DNA of 64,000 nt from CAZYVD01 sp964651045 (lineage in GTDB: Bacteria; Zhuqueibacterota; QNDG01; DSAB01), in contig CAZYVD010000007.1 of NCBI GenBank assembly GCA_964651045.1, positions 15,480-79,479 on the forward strand. The letters run 5' to 3'. The position numbers and the translations under genes are program-made. The notes beneath the pieces were generated by a model. The model was not told where the DNA came from and ran no database searches. It saw nothing but the letters and a program-made list of their open reading frames with translations. Positions 43,045-52,866 of this stretch are shown one piece after another; the stretch's first letter is position 1, and every line of letters starts with the position of its first letter.

Positions 43045-44388
43045 ATGGCAAAAGACAGAGGAAGTTTTAGTAAAATTGGATTCATTCTGGCTGCCGCGGG
43101 TTCTGCAGTTGGATTGGGCAATCTCTGGAAGTTTCCTTATACTGTTGGTGAAAATGGTGGCGGACTCTTTGTCCTCATTTATCTATTATCTGTCATAATC
43201 ATAGCCCTGCCGGTTCTCATGGCAGAGATATGTCTCGGCAGACACACACAAAAAAATCTGGTTGGAGCATATGAAAAAATAAAACCAAAGACTCCATGGA
43301 AACTTGCAGGTTATCTCGGTGTACTTACTGGATTAATGATTCTATCATTCTATTCCGTAATTGCAGGTTCTACAATAGGATACTTCTTCAAGGCCATTAC
43401 AGGACAGTTCACCAATATAACAGGAACTCAGGCTATCGAGATATATAGAGGCTTTTCATCAAACAACATTCTGCAGATATTTCTACTCGCACTGTTTATC
43501 TTTATTACAGTATATGTAGTCTCTCGTGGAGTCTCTGGTGGAATTGAAAAATACTCAAAGATTCTCATGCCGGTTCTCTTTGGAATCTTGACACTGCTGC
43601 TGATAAGATCTCTGACATTAAAGAATGCGGCCAAGGGTGTGGAGTTCTACCTCAAACCAGACTTAAAAGCTCTGACACCAGGACTTATTGTAGCAGCAAT
43701 GAGTCAGGCCTTTTTCAGTCTCAGCCTTGGAATGGGAACAATGGTTACATATGGGTCATATGTTGCAAAGAAAGAAAACATTCCGACATCTGCAGGATGG
43801 ATAGCATTCTTTGATACTGCAATCGCAATTCTTGCGGGCTTTATAATTTTTCCAGCAATATTTTCTCAGGGCATGGACCCTGCACAGGGCTCAGGGACAA
43901 TGTTCAACGTTATTCCTGTTTTGTTTGCAAAGATGCCTGGCGGCATCATATTCTGTCCCCTCTTTTTTCTGCTTCTTTCGATAGCTGCTCTGACCTCTAC
44001 AATCTCGGTTCTGGAGGTGCCTGTGGCATTTGTAGTCGATGAAAAAAACTGGGACAGGAAAAAGGCTGCCTATATAATTGGATTCATTTCTATTCTATTT
44101 GGAATTCCTTCTGCCCTTTCCCAGGGAGGTGTCAAATTCTTCAGCCACCTGCCACTCATCGGAATGGGCTTTCTTGAGCTCTGGCTTCTTATCTGGGGAA
44201 GTATTGCTCTCAGCATAGGTGCATTTTTTATTGCTACATTTATCGGCTATGCATGGAAGACAAATGGTGCAATCAGGGAGTTGAAACAGGGAGCAGAAAA
44301 CTTCAAACTCGGAGCCGTCTGGGCAGTTGCAATAAAATATGTTGCTCCGATCTTAATACTTCTAATACTCATATCCTCGATATTATGA
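43045..44388 (+). CDS. sodium-dependent amino-acid transporter (NSS family)
   Basis: A 447-residue LeuT-type transporter. The N-terminal AAAGSAVGLGNLWKFPY is the sodium and substrate-binding unwound helix 1, and helix 6 carries the SQAFFSLSLGMGTMVTYGSY segment. About 11 helices are present, as in bacterial members. The ATG at 43045 is preferred because GAGAGG lies 9 bases upstream; an in-frame TTG precedes it. It probably imports amino acids such as tyrosine, tryptophan or leucine, though the residue-specific substrate is not visible. It is coupled to the AGCS gene. Confidence 0.93.
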   Translation: MAKDRGSFSKIGFILAAAGSAVGLGNLWKFPYTVGENGGGLFVLIYLLSVIIIALPVLMAEICLGRHTQKNLVGAYEKIKPKTPWKLAGYLGVLTGLMILSFYSVIAGSTIGYFFKAITGQFTNITGTQAIEIYRGFSSNNILQIFLLALFIFITVYVVSRGVSGGIEKYSKILMPVLFGILTLLLIRSLTLKNAAKGVEFYLKPDLKALTPGLIVAAMSQAFFSLSLGMGTMVTYGSYVAKKENIPTSAGWIAFFDTAIAILAGFIIFPAIFSQGMDPAQGSGTMFNVIPVLFAKMPGGIIFCPLFFLLLSIAALTSTISVLEVPVAFVVDEKNWDRKKAAYIIGFISILFGIPSALSQGGVKFFSHLPLIGMGFLELWLLIWGSIALSIGAFFIATFIGYAWKTNGAIRELKQGAENFKLGAVWAVAIKYVAPILILLILISSIL

Positions 44389-44435
44389 TATTGGATTGCT
44401 GAACTTGATTTACAATAATATATAGGAGGTCTAAA

Positions 44436-47078
44436 ATGAAAAAAATAACAAAATGGCTTGCCGCAGAGACTGTTGTTTTTCTAATGATTATATTAACAGC
44501 ATCTCTTGTAAGTGCTACAGATTATGGATATACAAATCCAGAACTGCGGCTGAAATGGTACGACATGCATCTATCCATGAAGGATGTTTCGATCTTCAAA
44601 AATCTTAAGTGGCAGTTTTTAGGTCCAACAAATGTAAGTGGAAGAATGACTGATGTTGCTGTAGTGACACCAAAGGGGAAAAATTATATAATCTATGCTG
44701 CCACAGCTTCTGGCGGTGTATGGAAGACAACAAATGAAGGAATCACATGGGATCCCGTATTCGAGCACGCAGCTTCTACTTCGATTGGTGATGTAACAAT
44801 TGCTCCGTCCGATCAAAACGTCGTATGGATTGGAGGAGGAGAGGCAAACATATTCAGAAGCTCCATGGCAGGATCGGGAGTGTATAAATCAACAGATGGT
44901 GGAAAAACCTGGAAACACATGGGACTTGCCGGCACACATACGATTCCAAGAATCCTCATCCATCCAAAAAATCCAGATATTGTATACGTTGCTGCCTCAG
45001 GACACGAATGGACAAATAATCCTGAAAGAGGTGTATTCAAAACAACAGACGGCGGTAAAACATGGGAGAAAGTTCTCTATATCGATAATAAGACTGGTGC
45101 AATAGACCTTGTGATGAATCCTTCTGATCCAAACACTCTATATGCTGCAACATGGCAGAGGATTCGCAAGAAATGGAATGATCCAAGAAATGAAAAAGAT
45201 TATACTGGAAGTTCTATCTATAAGACAACCGACGGCGGTAAGAGCTGGAAGCCCATTACTAATGGCCTTCCGCCTGCACAGTATCGCGGCAGAATCGGCA
45301 TCGATCTCTGCAGATCAAAACCCAATGTAATCTATGCATTCATCGATAACTATGAAAGCGCTGGAATAAAGTATCCGGCTGGAACAGACTCCTATGGACG
45401 ACCGAGAGGAAAGATGATAAAGGGTGCAACTGTCTACAGATCAGACGATGGAGGAGAACACTGGAGACAGGTGAGTGAAAATAATTCCTACATGCTGCAC
45501 TTATCTGCCACGTATGGATGGGTCTTCGGACAGGTAAGAGTCGATCCTAATAATGAAAATAAGGTATATATTATGGGGCTTGCACTCAATGTATCAGAGG
45601 ATGGAGGCAAGACATTCCGTCCGCTCTACGGCATGCACGGCGACCATCATGGGCTCTGGATCGACCCATCAAATTCCGACTATCTTGTAAATGTAAACGA
45701 CGGTGGATTGGCAATATCATACGATGGAGGAAAGAACTGGAGAACATTTTACAACAACTTCCCAGTTGTACAATTTTTCAATGTCATGTACGATATGGAC
45801 AATCCATTTCATGTTTATGGTTCGATCCAGGACCACGGCAGCAGACGCGGCGTTGTAGACCTTAGCAGGGGAAGACACAACATTCCTGCCGTTAAGTGGG
45901 AAAATGCACCCGGTGGTGAGGGCAGCAATCATGCAATAGATCCAACAGATCCAAACATCGTCTATTCTGCGAGCTTCTACGGCACTATTAGAAGAACAAA
46001 TCTAGAGTCAGGAGAGAGCAAGAGTATCCTTCCAAGAGTCAGCAAGGATGAACCCAAGCTGCGCGGTCAGTGGCTTGCTCCTTTCATCATATCTCCTCAT
46101 AATCCAAAAGTGATCTATCACGGAATGCAGTATCTCTTTAGATCTATGTACATGGGCGAAAAATGGGAAAGAATAAGTCCCGACCTAACATATAACGATC
46201 CCAATAAATCTGGAGACATACCCTATCAAACTATATTTACGATTTCAGAATCCCCCCTGAAATTTGGACTAATATATGTTGGCACAGACGACGGCAGGGC
46301 ACATGTAACCAGAGATGGTGGACTGCACTGGAAGGAAATCACAAAGGGACTGAAAAAAAACAGGTGGATTTCAAGAATTACTGCATCTGCCTTTGATGAG
46401 GCAACTGTATATCTTGCTCAGAACGGCAAGAGAGACGACGACTTTAAGGCCTATTTGTGGAAATCTACAGATTATGGAAAGAGATGGATCGACATAACAA
46501 ACAATATTCCCTGCGGCCCGATAAATGTTATCAGAGAGGACCCGAAAAATAAAAATGTTCTCTATGTTGGAACAGATCTCGGCGCATATGTATCGATAAA
46601 TGGGGGCAAGGAGTGGCAAGTACTTCCCAAGAATCTACCAACAACCTTTGTACACGATCTTGTAATCCACCCAAGAGACGATATAATGGTTGCAGCCACA
46701 CATGGACGGGGAATGTGGGCAATGGATGTAAGGCCTATACAAAAGATAGCAGAGATAACAGGAATAAAAGATGTCTACCTCTTTGATATTGAAGATGCCA
46801 AACTGCCGCGATGGAGAGGATACGGGGGAATAAATGCATTCATTCAATACTACCTCGAATCTAGCCAGGGTGTTGAAATCGAAATAAAAGATGAATCAGG
46901 AAAGGTGATTAAAAAATTAAAAGAGTCGGGAGATGCCGGTTACAACTCTGCAATATGGGATCTCACAAAAGACCGACCCGAATCTCAAAGGGCATTATTC
47001 GTAAAGCCCGGAGAATATACTGTGGTTCTGAAAGCAGGTTCTGTATCTCTTGAGAAAAAAGTAAAGGTAACATATTAA
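44436..47078 (+). CDS. secreted sortilin/VPS10-like beta-propeller protein
   Basis: An 880-residue exported protein with a signal peptide (about 1-27). The body consists of many repeats with Asp-box (BNR) motifs, such as STDGGKTWK and TTDGGKTWE, in the sortilin/VPS10 fold of about ten blades. A C-terminal FlgD-like beta domain (IKDESGKVIKKLKESG to the end) follows. Family members occur as uncharacterised surface proteins in FCB-group bacteria. AGGAGG precedes the ATG. It follows the amino-acid transporters, but no catalytic residues of a sialidase (RIP motif) are obvious. Confidence 0.9.
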   Translation: MKKITKWLAAETVVFLMIILTASLVSATDYGYTNPELRLKWYDMHLSMKDVSIFKNLKWQFLGPTNVSGRMTDVAVVTPKGKNYIIYAATASGGVWKTTNEGITWDPVFEHAASTSIGDVTIAPSDQNVVWIGGGEANIFRSSMAGSGVYKSTDGGKTWKHMGLAGTHTIPRILIHPKNPDIVYVAASGHEWTNNPERGVFKTTDGGKTWEKVLYIDNKTGAIDLVMNPSDPNTLYAATWQRIRKKWNDPRNEKDYTGSSIYKTTDGGKSWKPITNGLPPAQYRGRIGIDLCRSKPNVIYAFIDNYESAGIKYPAGTDSYGRPRGKMIKGATVYRSDDGGEHWRQVSENNSYMLHLSATYGWVFGQVRVDPNNENKVYIMGLALNVSEDGGKTFRPLYGMHGDHHGLWIDPSNSDYLVNVNDGGLAISYDGGKNWRTFYNNFPVVQFFNVMYDMDNPFHVYGSIQDHGSRRGVVDLSRGRHNIPAVKWENAPGGEGSNHAIDPTDPNIVYSASFYGTIRRTNLESGESKSILPRVSKDEPKLRGQWLAPFIISPHNPKVIYHGMQYLFRSMYMGEKWERISPDLTYNDPNKSGDIPYQTIFTISESPLKFGLIYVGTDDGRAHVTRDGGLHWKEITKGLKKNRWISRITASAFDEATVYLAQNGKRDDDFKAYLWKSTDYGKRWIDITNNIPCGPINVIREDPKNKNVLYVGTDLGAYVSINGGKEWQVLPKNLPTTFVHDLVIHPRDDIMVAATHGRGMWAMDVRPIQKIAEITGIKDVYLFDIEDAKLPRWRGYGGINAFIQYYLESSQGVEIEIKDESGKVIKKLKESGDAGYNSAIWDLTKDRPESQRALFVKPGEYTVVLKAGSVSLEKKVKVTY

Positions 47079-47100
47079 ATAAAAATGGTTCAACACGACA

Positions 47101-47137
47101 ACAGGCGTCCTCTGAATTGAATCGAGGGGACGCCTGT
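47101..47137 (+). other. hairpin covering the ribosome site of the next gene
   Basis: ACAGGCGTCC (47101-47110) pairs perfectly with GGACGCCTGT (47128-47137). No U tract follows. The right arm contains the ribosome site GAGGGG and the GTG start at 47136, so the fold would hide the start of the downstream membrane protein gene. It could also act as the terminator of the propeller gene. Confidence 0.6.
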
Positions 47138-47870
47138 GTTAAATAAAGTGGAAACAACGAAGATAGATATTATAGAGTGTTATAGATTTGCCTGGAATTC
47201 ATTTACAAAAAAATGGCTAATTTTATGCTTCATATCAGGACTCATAGTAGGCCTTGAGGTCATACCCAGGATAGTTACACTTCCAGAATGGAACTCACTC
47301 TACCGCTCTTCAGAAAAGCTAATGCTGTCAATATTAAAAGGTGATCAGGCTCAGTTTTATATAATCGCACCATTGGTAAAGCTCAAGGCCTCATATCTTG
47401 TTCACAAACTACTTAAATATACACTCCCTGTAGTTCCTCTACTTGCTCTTCTGACAATAATACTTCTGCTTCAGGCAAACAGGACAACAAAGATCTCAGG
47501 CAGCGACATCCCTAAGCCGTTTACTTTTTTACTATATATTGCACTGATTCACATCATGCTGAGTATTATTAAAATGGCAGCCTTTATTATATTCATAGTG
47601 CCAGGAATCTATCTATATATCAGGTTGCTGTTTGTATCTCTTGTAATGCTCGATCAAAATAAAGGTGTATGGAGTAGCATAAAGAAAAGCTATAAGATGA
47701 CCATGGGGAACTTCTGGCGGCTTCTATTCCTTGTCATAATAAATACACTCATTCAGTTAGGTGCATCATTCACACTTATTGGACTTATCCCTGCCACTGG
47801 TTTTGTAAATACAGTACGTGCAGCAGCATTCAGGACACTCCTGAACCCTAATAATAGATCCCACATTTAA
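47136..47870 (+). CDS. multi-pass membrane protein of unknown function
   Basis: A 244-residue protein with about five membrane helices, for example ILCFISGLIVGLEVIP, LPVVPLLALLTIILLLQ and LLFLVIINTLIQLGASFTLIGLIP. The C-terminal stretch RLLFVSLVMLDQNKGVWSSIKKSYKMTMGNFWRLLF resembles membrane proteins of the DUF975/YciC type, where such a helix pair recurs. The start is uncertain: GTG at 47136 with GAGGGG upstream, or GTG at 47148. Function unknown. Confidence 0.75.
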   Translation: MLNKVETTKIDIIECYRFAWNSFTKKWLILCFISGLIVGLEVIPRIVTLPEWNSLYRSSEKLMLSILKGDQAQFYIIAPLVKLKASYLVHKLLKYTLPVVPLLALLTIILLLQANRTTKISGSDIPKPFTFLLYIALIHIMLSIIKMAAFIIFIVPGIYLYIRLLFVSLVMLDQNKGVWSSIKKSYKMTMGNFWRLLFLVIINTLIQLGASFTLIGLIPATGFVNTVRAAAFRTLLNPNNRSHI

Positions 47871-48175
47871 AGAAAAGATAATAAATCTAAAATAGATCTG
47901 GAGACAAGAATCCTAATAAGCGGAATTTTCAAGATGATCGAAGTTTGCGGTTCTATCCTCAGACAACTTACAAGTATTACATTTAAGTGAAAATTTAAAA
48001 CAACACAATCTTGTCACTTCTGTAGGGTTAAATGTATCGGATATTCACTTCAAAATCGGGTACATCGAAAAATAATTAAAGGACTTTATCATCAATACTT
48101 TCTAAAAGATTTCTGGAATGTTTAAAAAAAATTATAATAGTTAATGTTTAACTCAAGACTCCAATTAATGAACAA
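47871..48175. other. intergenic region, 305 bases
   Basis: This AT-rich stretch separates two convergent genes. I see no RNA gene, repeat or credible small frame in it, and no clear terminator hairpin with a U tract. Confidence 0.6.
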
Positions 48176-48874
48176 TCATTTATCTCCAAGAGCAAATCTC
48201 AGTGCCTTCTCTGCATGGATCCTAGTCGTATCAAGAAGAGGAATCCCGCACAACTGTTCGTTTATAAGCATTGGAATCTCTGTGCACCCCATCACAACTG
48301 CATCCGCTCCTCTATGATGGAGCCCGTGAACTATTTTTACATATTTACTTCTCGACTCCTCACGAACTACTCCTCTGCTGAGTTCATTGAATATGATTTC
48401 ATCTACTATTTTGATATCATCATCATCTGGAATAATGGTAGTGATAGAAAAGTGAGAGAGTCTGTCTCCATAAAAGCCATCTTTCATTGTAAACCTTGTT
48501 CCAATCAACCCAACCCTTTTGAAGTTTCTTTTTAAAATCTCCTCTGCGGTTGCATCTATGATACTTATTAAAGGAATATCAGAACTGCTAACTATTTCAG
48601 GAAAAACCTTGTGCATAGTGTTTGTTGCTATGATTCCAAAATCTGCCCCCCCATCTCCAATCCTTTTGACTACCCTAATCAGCTCCTGGGTTATTGAATG
48701 CCAGTCACCAGAGATCATCCAGTCGAGATATTTCTGAAATGAGACACTGTATATGATTATCTCTGGGAATGAGAAATCTCTGTACTGCTGCTGATATTTT
48801 CGAATGATATGCTCATAGTATATTCTGGTCGATTCTGGAGTCATACCACCAATGATTCCAATTCTCTTTGACAT
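48176..48874 (-). CDS. YgeA-type amino-acid racemase (aspartate/glutamate racemase family)
   Basis: A 232-residue racemase of the Asp/Glu/hydantoin family. It opens SKRIGIIGGMTPESTRIYYEHI, has the first catalytic region GIIATNTMHKV, where a threonine replaces the first cysteine, and the second, VVMGCTEIPML, with the cysteine. This Thr/Cys asymmetry is that of E. coli YgeA and suggests a broad-range amino-acid racemase or epimerase rather than MurI. GGAGG lies 6 bases before ATG 48874. It stands alone, downstream of no obvious partner. Confidence 0.88.
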   Translation of the reverse strand: MSKRIGIIGGMTPESTRIYYEHIIRKYQQQYRDFSFPEIIIYSVSFQKYLDWMISGDWHSITQELIRVVKRIGDGGADFGIIATNTMHKVFPEIVSSSDIPLISIIDATAEEILKRNFKRVGLIGTRFTMKDGFYGDRLSHFSITTIIPDDDDIKIVDEIIFNELSRGVVREESRSKYVKIVHGLHHRGADAVVMGCTEIPMLINEQLCGIPLLDTTRIHAEKALRFALGDK

Positions 48875-48909
48875 ATTCATCCTCCACACGTTGTTACATT
48901 ATCTAAAAT

Positions 48910-50238
48910 TTAACCTCCAGAACCACTCTTTATTAAATCTATGATTGAGCCGAGCAGAAATAGACGTCCTATCAAAAAAATGATTATAGATAATAATGCA
49001 GCAACCGGCACGGTTACTAACCAGGAACTGAATATGTTTCTTGTCACTCTTTTATTTACTGCACCAACACCGCGTGCAAATGCCACTCCTATAATAGCAC
49101 CCACAAGTGTATGAGTCGTCGAGACAGGAAGTTTCAGCCTGCTGCACAAAAGAACTACAGTCATACCTGCTATGTCTGCAGCAAGTCCTCTGGATGGTGT
49201 TATAACAGTAATCTTTTTACCGACCGTTGTCATGACCTTGTAGCCATACATGGCAAGTCCAGTAACTATTCCTATTCCTCCAATCATTAACACCCAGGGT
49301 GGGACAGACACCTTCATCTGAACATTCCCATTACGAAGTATATCTATTACTGCTGCCAATGGACCCACAGCGTTGGCAACATCATTTGCTCCGTGAGCAA
49401 AGGCCACAGTGCATGAGGTTATAAATACCATTGGTGCAAACACCCTTTCGACCTTCTCAAGTTGTTCGGAAAGGGAGGAACGAAAATATTTTTTCAACCT
49501 CTTCTTTAAAAATATTCTGCTCCACACGGTTGTTAAAATCCCAACTCCACTGGCTATCAAGATTGCCATTGACCCGTTGAGCCATTTGAGGCTCTCCTCT
49601 CTAATAAGATGCTTCATTCCTTTAAAAATTATTGCCGATATTACTACAAAGGCAGTAAAGAAGAAAAGCAACGGAGCATATCGTACTGCCCTACGAGTTG
49701 GAATGTTGTGCTGGAGTATCAATCCACTTATTATCTTAAAGATAATGAAACTCAGAATTCCCCCAAGAAGCGGTGATATAAACCAACTTGCCACAATCTG
49801 ACCTATCTTCGACCAATTCACCGCAGCCCAGCCAGCCGCTATTATTCCGAAACCTGTCACTCCGCCAACAATTGAATGAGTAGTTGATACAGGCATCCCA
49901 AAGGCCGTAGCCACATGGAGCCAAATAGCCGCAGCAAGAAGTGCCGATACCATACCTATTACAATTATCGCTGCAGCATGGGACTGAGTCATACCGGGAA
50001 TCGAAGTTATATAAGAAGGATCTACTATGCCTTTACGAATCGTATCAGTAACATGTGCTCCCACAAGTACTGCCCCTGCAAATTCACATATTCCAGCAGC
50101 AATTACTGCCTGCTTTATTGTACAGGAGTCTGATCCGACAGCATCTGCCATCGAATTAGCAACATCGTTGGCACCAATAGTCCATGCCATGTAAAAACCA
50201 AGCAGAAACGTAACACCAATGAAGATAGTAATCATCAA
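48910..50238 (-). CDS. pit: PiT-family inorganic phosphate transporter
   Basis: A 442-residue low-affinity, ion-coupled phosphate importer with about ten helices. Both family repeats are visible: GANDVANSMADAVGS near residue 22 with PVSTTHSIVGG, and HGANDVANAVGPLAA with PVSTTHTLVGA. The internal duplication and the loop between the halves are typical. The first ATG may be followed by the true start at Met2. It is encoded with an upstream DUF47 gene, a pairing seen in many bacteria. Confidence 0.96.
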   Translation of the reverse strand: MMITIFIGVTFLLGFYMAWTIGANDVANSMADAVGSDSCTIKQAVIAAGICEFAGAVLVGAHVTDTIRKGIVDPSYITSIPGMTQSHAAAIIVIGMVSALLAAAIWLHVATAFGMPVSTTHSIVGGVTGFGIIAAGWAAVNWSKIGQIVASWFISPLLGGILSFIIFKIISGLILQHNIPTRRAVRYAPLLFFFTAFVVISAIIFKGMKHLIREESLKWLNGSMAILIASGVGILTTVWSRIFLKKRLKKYFRSSLSEQLEKVERVFAPMVFITSCTVAFAHGANDVANAVGPLAAVIDILRNGNVQMKVSVPPWVLMIGGIGIVTGLAMYGYKVMTTVGKKITVITPSRGLAADIAGMTVVLLCSRLKLPVSTTHTLVGAIIGVAFARGVGAVNKRVTRNIFSSWLVTVPVAALLSIIIFLIGRLFLLGSIIDLIKSGSGG

Positions 50239-50263
50239 CTCTCCTCCATCAAAAGATACAGAA

Positions 50264-50941
50264 CTATCGTCCCTTGACTATCATCATTCTGAGCACCTCT
50301 CCTGTATTATCTGCAGCATTGGCGATCTGACTGAGTGAGATAATTATCTTTTCATAAAAAAGTATAGTAACAGGATCGAGCTCCTTCTCCTTTTCATAGA
50401 TGTGCATGCTGAGCTTTCGCTGCATACGATCGGCCTTCCACTCCTCTTGACCCAGTCCCTGGATAAGATCCAAAACCTTTCTTGCCTCTGCTCCGCCAAA
50501 CGATGTCTCTGCAAGATTCTGCATCTCCTTTGCAGCAACCATTAGCTTATCTGCCACTGAAACAATGTGTTTGGCAAATGCAAGGAACTCATCTGTCAGA
50601 TCATGATGAATCCTTGTCTTTCGAATCAGAAGTATTACAGCAAAATCTTCAACTGCATCTGCAATATGGTCCTGCATGTGTAGATAGTTATCCAGATCCT
50701 CACGGGAAACAGGTAGAAAATACCTCCTTGGAAGATTCTCACGAATATCGTGTTTAATTTGATCAGCCTCATACTCCAGCTTTGATACGCAGTCCTGAAG
50801 ACAATGCACTCTCTCATGATCCTCGTTGATCAGTGCATCCATCAGCTCTGGAATCAATTTTATACATTCATGCACCTTCTTGGCATGTTCAAGAAGAGGA
50901 CCGAATGGTGATGCTCCAAATATCTTGTTTATTATGGTCAT
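50264..50941 (-). CDS. DUF47 (PhoU-like) partner of the phosphate transporter
   Basis: A 225-residue helical protein of the DUF47/TIGR00153 family, related to PhoU. It has the first bundle with CVSKLEYEADQIKHDIRENLPRRYFLPVSREDL and the second with DRMQRKLSMHIYEKEKELDPV. Such proteins bind metals through Glu/Asp clusters and modulate Pit transporters at the inner face of the membrane. It ends 25 bases before pit and is cotranscribed with it. Confidence 0.93.
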   Translation of the reverse strand: MTIINKIFGASPFGPLLEHAKKVHECIKLIPELMDALINEDHERVHCLQDCVSKLEYEADQIKHDIRENLPRRYFLPVSREDLDNYLHMQDHIADAVEDFAVILLIRKTRIHHDLTDEFLAFAKHIVSVADKLMVAAKEMQNLAETSFGGAEARKVLDLIQGLGQEEWKADRMQRKLSMHIYEKEKELDPVTILFYEKIIISLSQIANAADNTGEVLRMMIVKGR

Positions 50942-51109
50942 AAAAATCTCCTCCTTTCGATTGATGTTTCATCTCTATCCCATATGAGCAATGGTGCTGA
51001 ACCCAATTCATATCTTTATTTCAATCATACAGTGCTTCCACAAATATTTTATTATAAACTATAGGACAATTAGTTTAAAAATTTTTGTTGAATTTGTCAA
51101 ACTTTTTAC

Positions 51110-51137
51110 TTGCTATTTTTAAAAAATATTGTAGATT
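51110..51137 (+). promoter_or_regulatory. weak predicted promoter of the EIIA-antiporter operon
   Basis: TTGCTA (51110-51115), a 16-base spacer and TAGATT (51132-51137) lie 47 bases before the EIIA start. Both boxes match only in part, in a very AT-rich stretch. Confidence 0.35.
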
Positions 51138-51183
51138 GTGCTGTCATCAAAATTTAGACTACTGTCTGAAAAAGGAGTTACAA

Positions 51184-51633
51184 ATGATTTATCTTAAAGA
51201 TTATTTAGAACCAAACAATGTACTTTTTCTCGACGCCTCAGACAAAGAGTCTATCCTCGATGCTATGATCAATCACATGTGTAAATCTCCAAAGATATTG
51301 AATAAAGAAGTATTCCGAAAGGCGGTCTACGAAAGAGAGTCCATACTGAGTACTGGAATCGGTCTTGGAATAGCAATCCCCCACGTCAAGATTCATGAGG
51401 TTAAAGATATAATCATATGCATAGCGATTGTGCCAAAAGGCGTGGAATGGGGGGCGATAGACAATAAGCCTGTAAAGCTGATCTTCATGATAGCAGGAGC
51501 AGAAGATCAGCATGAACTCTATCTGAAGATACTATCGAAAATAGTACTTGTGCTCAAAAAAAAGGAACGCAGAGAAAGCCTGATAGCAGCCAAGAGTGCA
51601 GATGAGGTCATAAAACATTTTATAAACTTATAG
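51184..51633 (+). CDS. EIIA-type PTS domain protein (PtsN/fructose-like)
   Basis: A 149-residue EIIA domain of the mannitol/fructose/PtsN class, with the phospho-acceptor histidine in GIGLGIAIPHVKIHEV. The ATG at 51184 has AAGGAG 6 bases upstream; an upstream in-frame ATG at 51085 lacks a ribosome site and would add a cysteine-rich tail unlike the family. No PTS permease is near, so it probably regulates the antiporter encoded 4 bases downstream, as PtsN-type proteins regulate potassium transport. Confidence 0.9.
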   Translation: MIYLKDYLEPNNVLFLDASDKESILDAMINHMCKSPKILNKEVFRKAVYERESILSTGIGLGIAIPHVKIHEVKDIIICIAIVPKGVEWGAIDNKPVKLIFMIAGAEDQHELYLKILSKIVLVLKKKERRESLIAAKSADEVIKHFINL

Positions 51634-51637
51634 AACC

Positions 51638-52846
51638 ATGGACAGCCTAAATGTATTGATATATCTTTCTATTGCTTCATTCATCGCCTTTCTTTCAAAA
51701 AGGGCAACATCAAAGATCGGAATGCCTACTGTGACCGGCTATGTGATTGCTGGAGTCATTCTCGGTACATCCCTGCTCGGCATATTTCATTCAAAAACTC
51801 TTGAACATCTAAATATAATCAACGATTTTGCACTCGGCATAATAGGATTTACTATTGGTTCAGAACTACATCGCGAGGTATTTAAGAAACTGGGCCGTCC
51901 AATTTTCATAATCGCACTATTTGAATCCTGCATGGCCTTTATAGTGGTTACAGTCTCAATCTATCTAATAGATCCATCACGACTCTATCAGGCCCTTATA
52001 CTTGGAGCCGTTGCTTCGGCCACTGCACCTGCTGCAACTGTCTATGTGATTCAACAGTATAAAACAGAAGGCCCTCTTACCTCAACAATCTTGGCAGTGG
52101 TTGGAATCGACGATGCATTTGCCCTGATCATCTACGTCTTTGCCTCTGCCATTGCAAAGGGTGTACTCAGGGCAACGCACTTTTCAATTCTGCACATTGT
52201 CGCCATACCAGCAGTCGAAATAGGTCTGTCTATAGTACTTGGAATTTCAGCAGGCCTCATCTTCTCTCGTTTATTCAGAAGGGTAAGATACCCAGACGAT
52301 CTGCTGCTCGGCATTGCAGGATTCCTCCTTTTGATTCTTGGTGTTTCAAAACAATTTGGACTTTCAGGAATCTTATCATCAATGACTTTTGGTATCATAA
52401 TTTCAAATATAAATTCGGCTCTTACTCACCGATCTTCGAAGATCATAGAAAATATCTCACCACTTCTCTTTGCCTATTTTTTCATTTTTGCAGGTTCACA
52501 CCTCAACATCAGGCTTCTCCCAATAATTGGAATCACAGGACTGGTCTATCTCCTGGCAAGGATTACTGGAAAAGTTGGAGGAGCATGCCTTGGTGCAGTG
52601 GTTGGAAAGGCACCTGTTGTGGTCAAAAAATATATCGGCTTCTCTCTCATCCCACAGGTAGGGGTTGCCCTTGCCCTTGCAATAATGGTAAATAAAGAAT
52701 TCGGCAACGGAGCATATGGAGCAACAGGTACAAATCTGGCAATTCTTGTTATCAATATTCTTCTTTTCACAACAATCATTACAGAGATAGTCGGTCCTCT
52801 AATGACGAAATATGCCCTCACGAAGGCCGGTGAGAGAAAAGAATAG
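51638..52846 (+). CDS. CPA2-family sodium or potassium:proton antiporter
   Basis: A 402-residue membrane protein with about 12 helices of the monovalent cation:proton antiporter-2 family. It has the opening GMPTVTGYVIAGVILG, the ion-binding region AVASATAPAATVYVIQQY and AVVGIDDAFALIIYVFAS, where the aspartate pair Asp-Asp lies, and no TrkA-type cytoplasmic domain. It lies 4 bases after the EIIA gene and 20 bases before a PII-like gene, so it is likely controlled by both. Confidence 0.93.
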   Translation: MDSLNVLIYLSIASFIAFLSKRATSKIGMPTVTGYVIAGVILGTSLLGIFHSKTLEHLNIINDFALGIIGFTIGSELHREVFKKLGRPIFIIALFESCMAFIVVTVSIYLIDPSRLYQALILGAVASATAPAATVYVIQQYKTEGPLTSTILAVVGIDDAFALIIYVFASAIAKGVLRATHFSILHIVAIPAVEIGLSIVLGISAGLIFSRLFRRVRYPDDLLLGIAGFLLLILGVSKQFGLSGILSSMTFGIIISNINSALTHRSSKIIENISPLLFAYFFIFAGSHLNIRLLPIIGITGLVYLLARITGKVGGACLGAVVGKAPVVVKKYIGFSLIPQVGVALALAIMVNKEFGNGAYGATGTNLAILVINILLFTTIITEIVGPLMTKYALTKAGERKE

Positions 52847-52866
52847 GAGCAACAGGAGGGAATTAT

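Noticed and set aside
44436..47078. Sialidase or other glycosyl hydrolase activity for the Asp-box propeller protein
   Set aside because: Asp-box motifs alone are structural; no RIP motif or catalytic triad of sialidases could be identified.
47871..48175. Possible small RNA or hidden gene in the 305-base gap
   Set aside because: No promoter-terminator pair, no conserved fold and no frame with a ribosome site could be found by eye.
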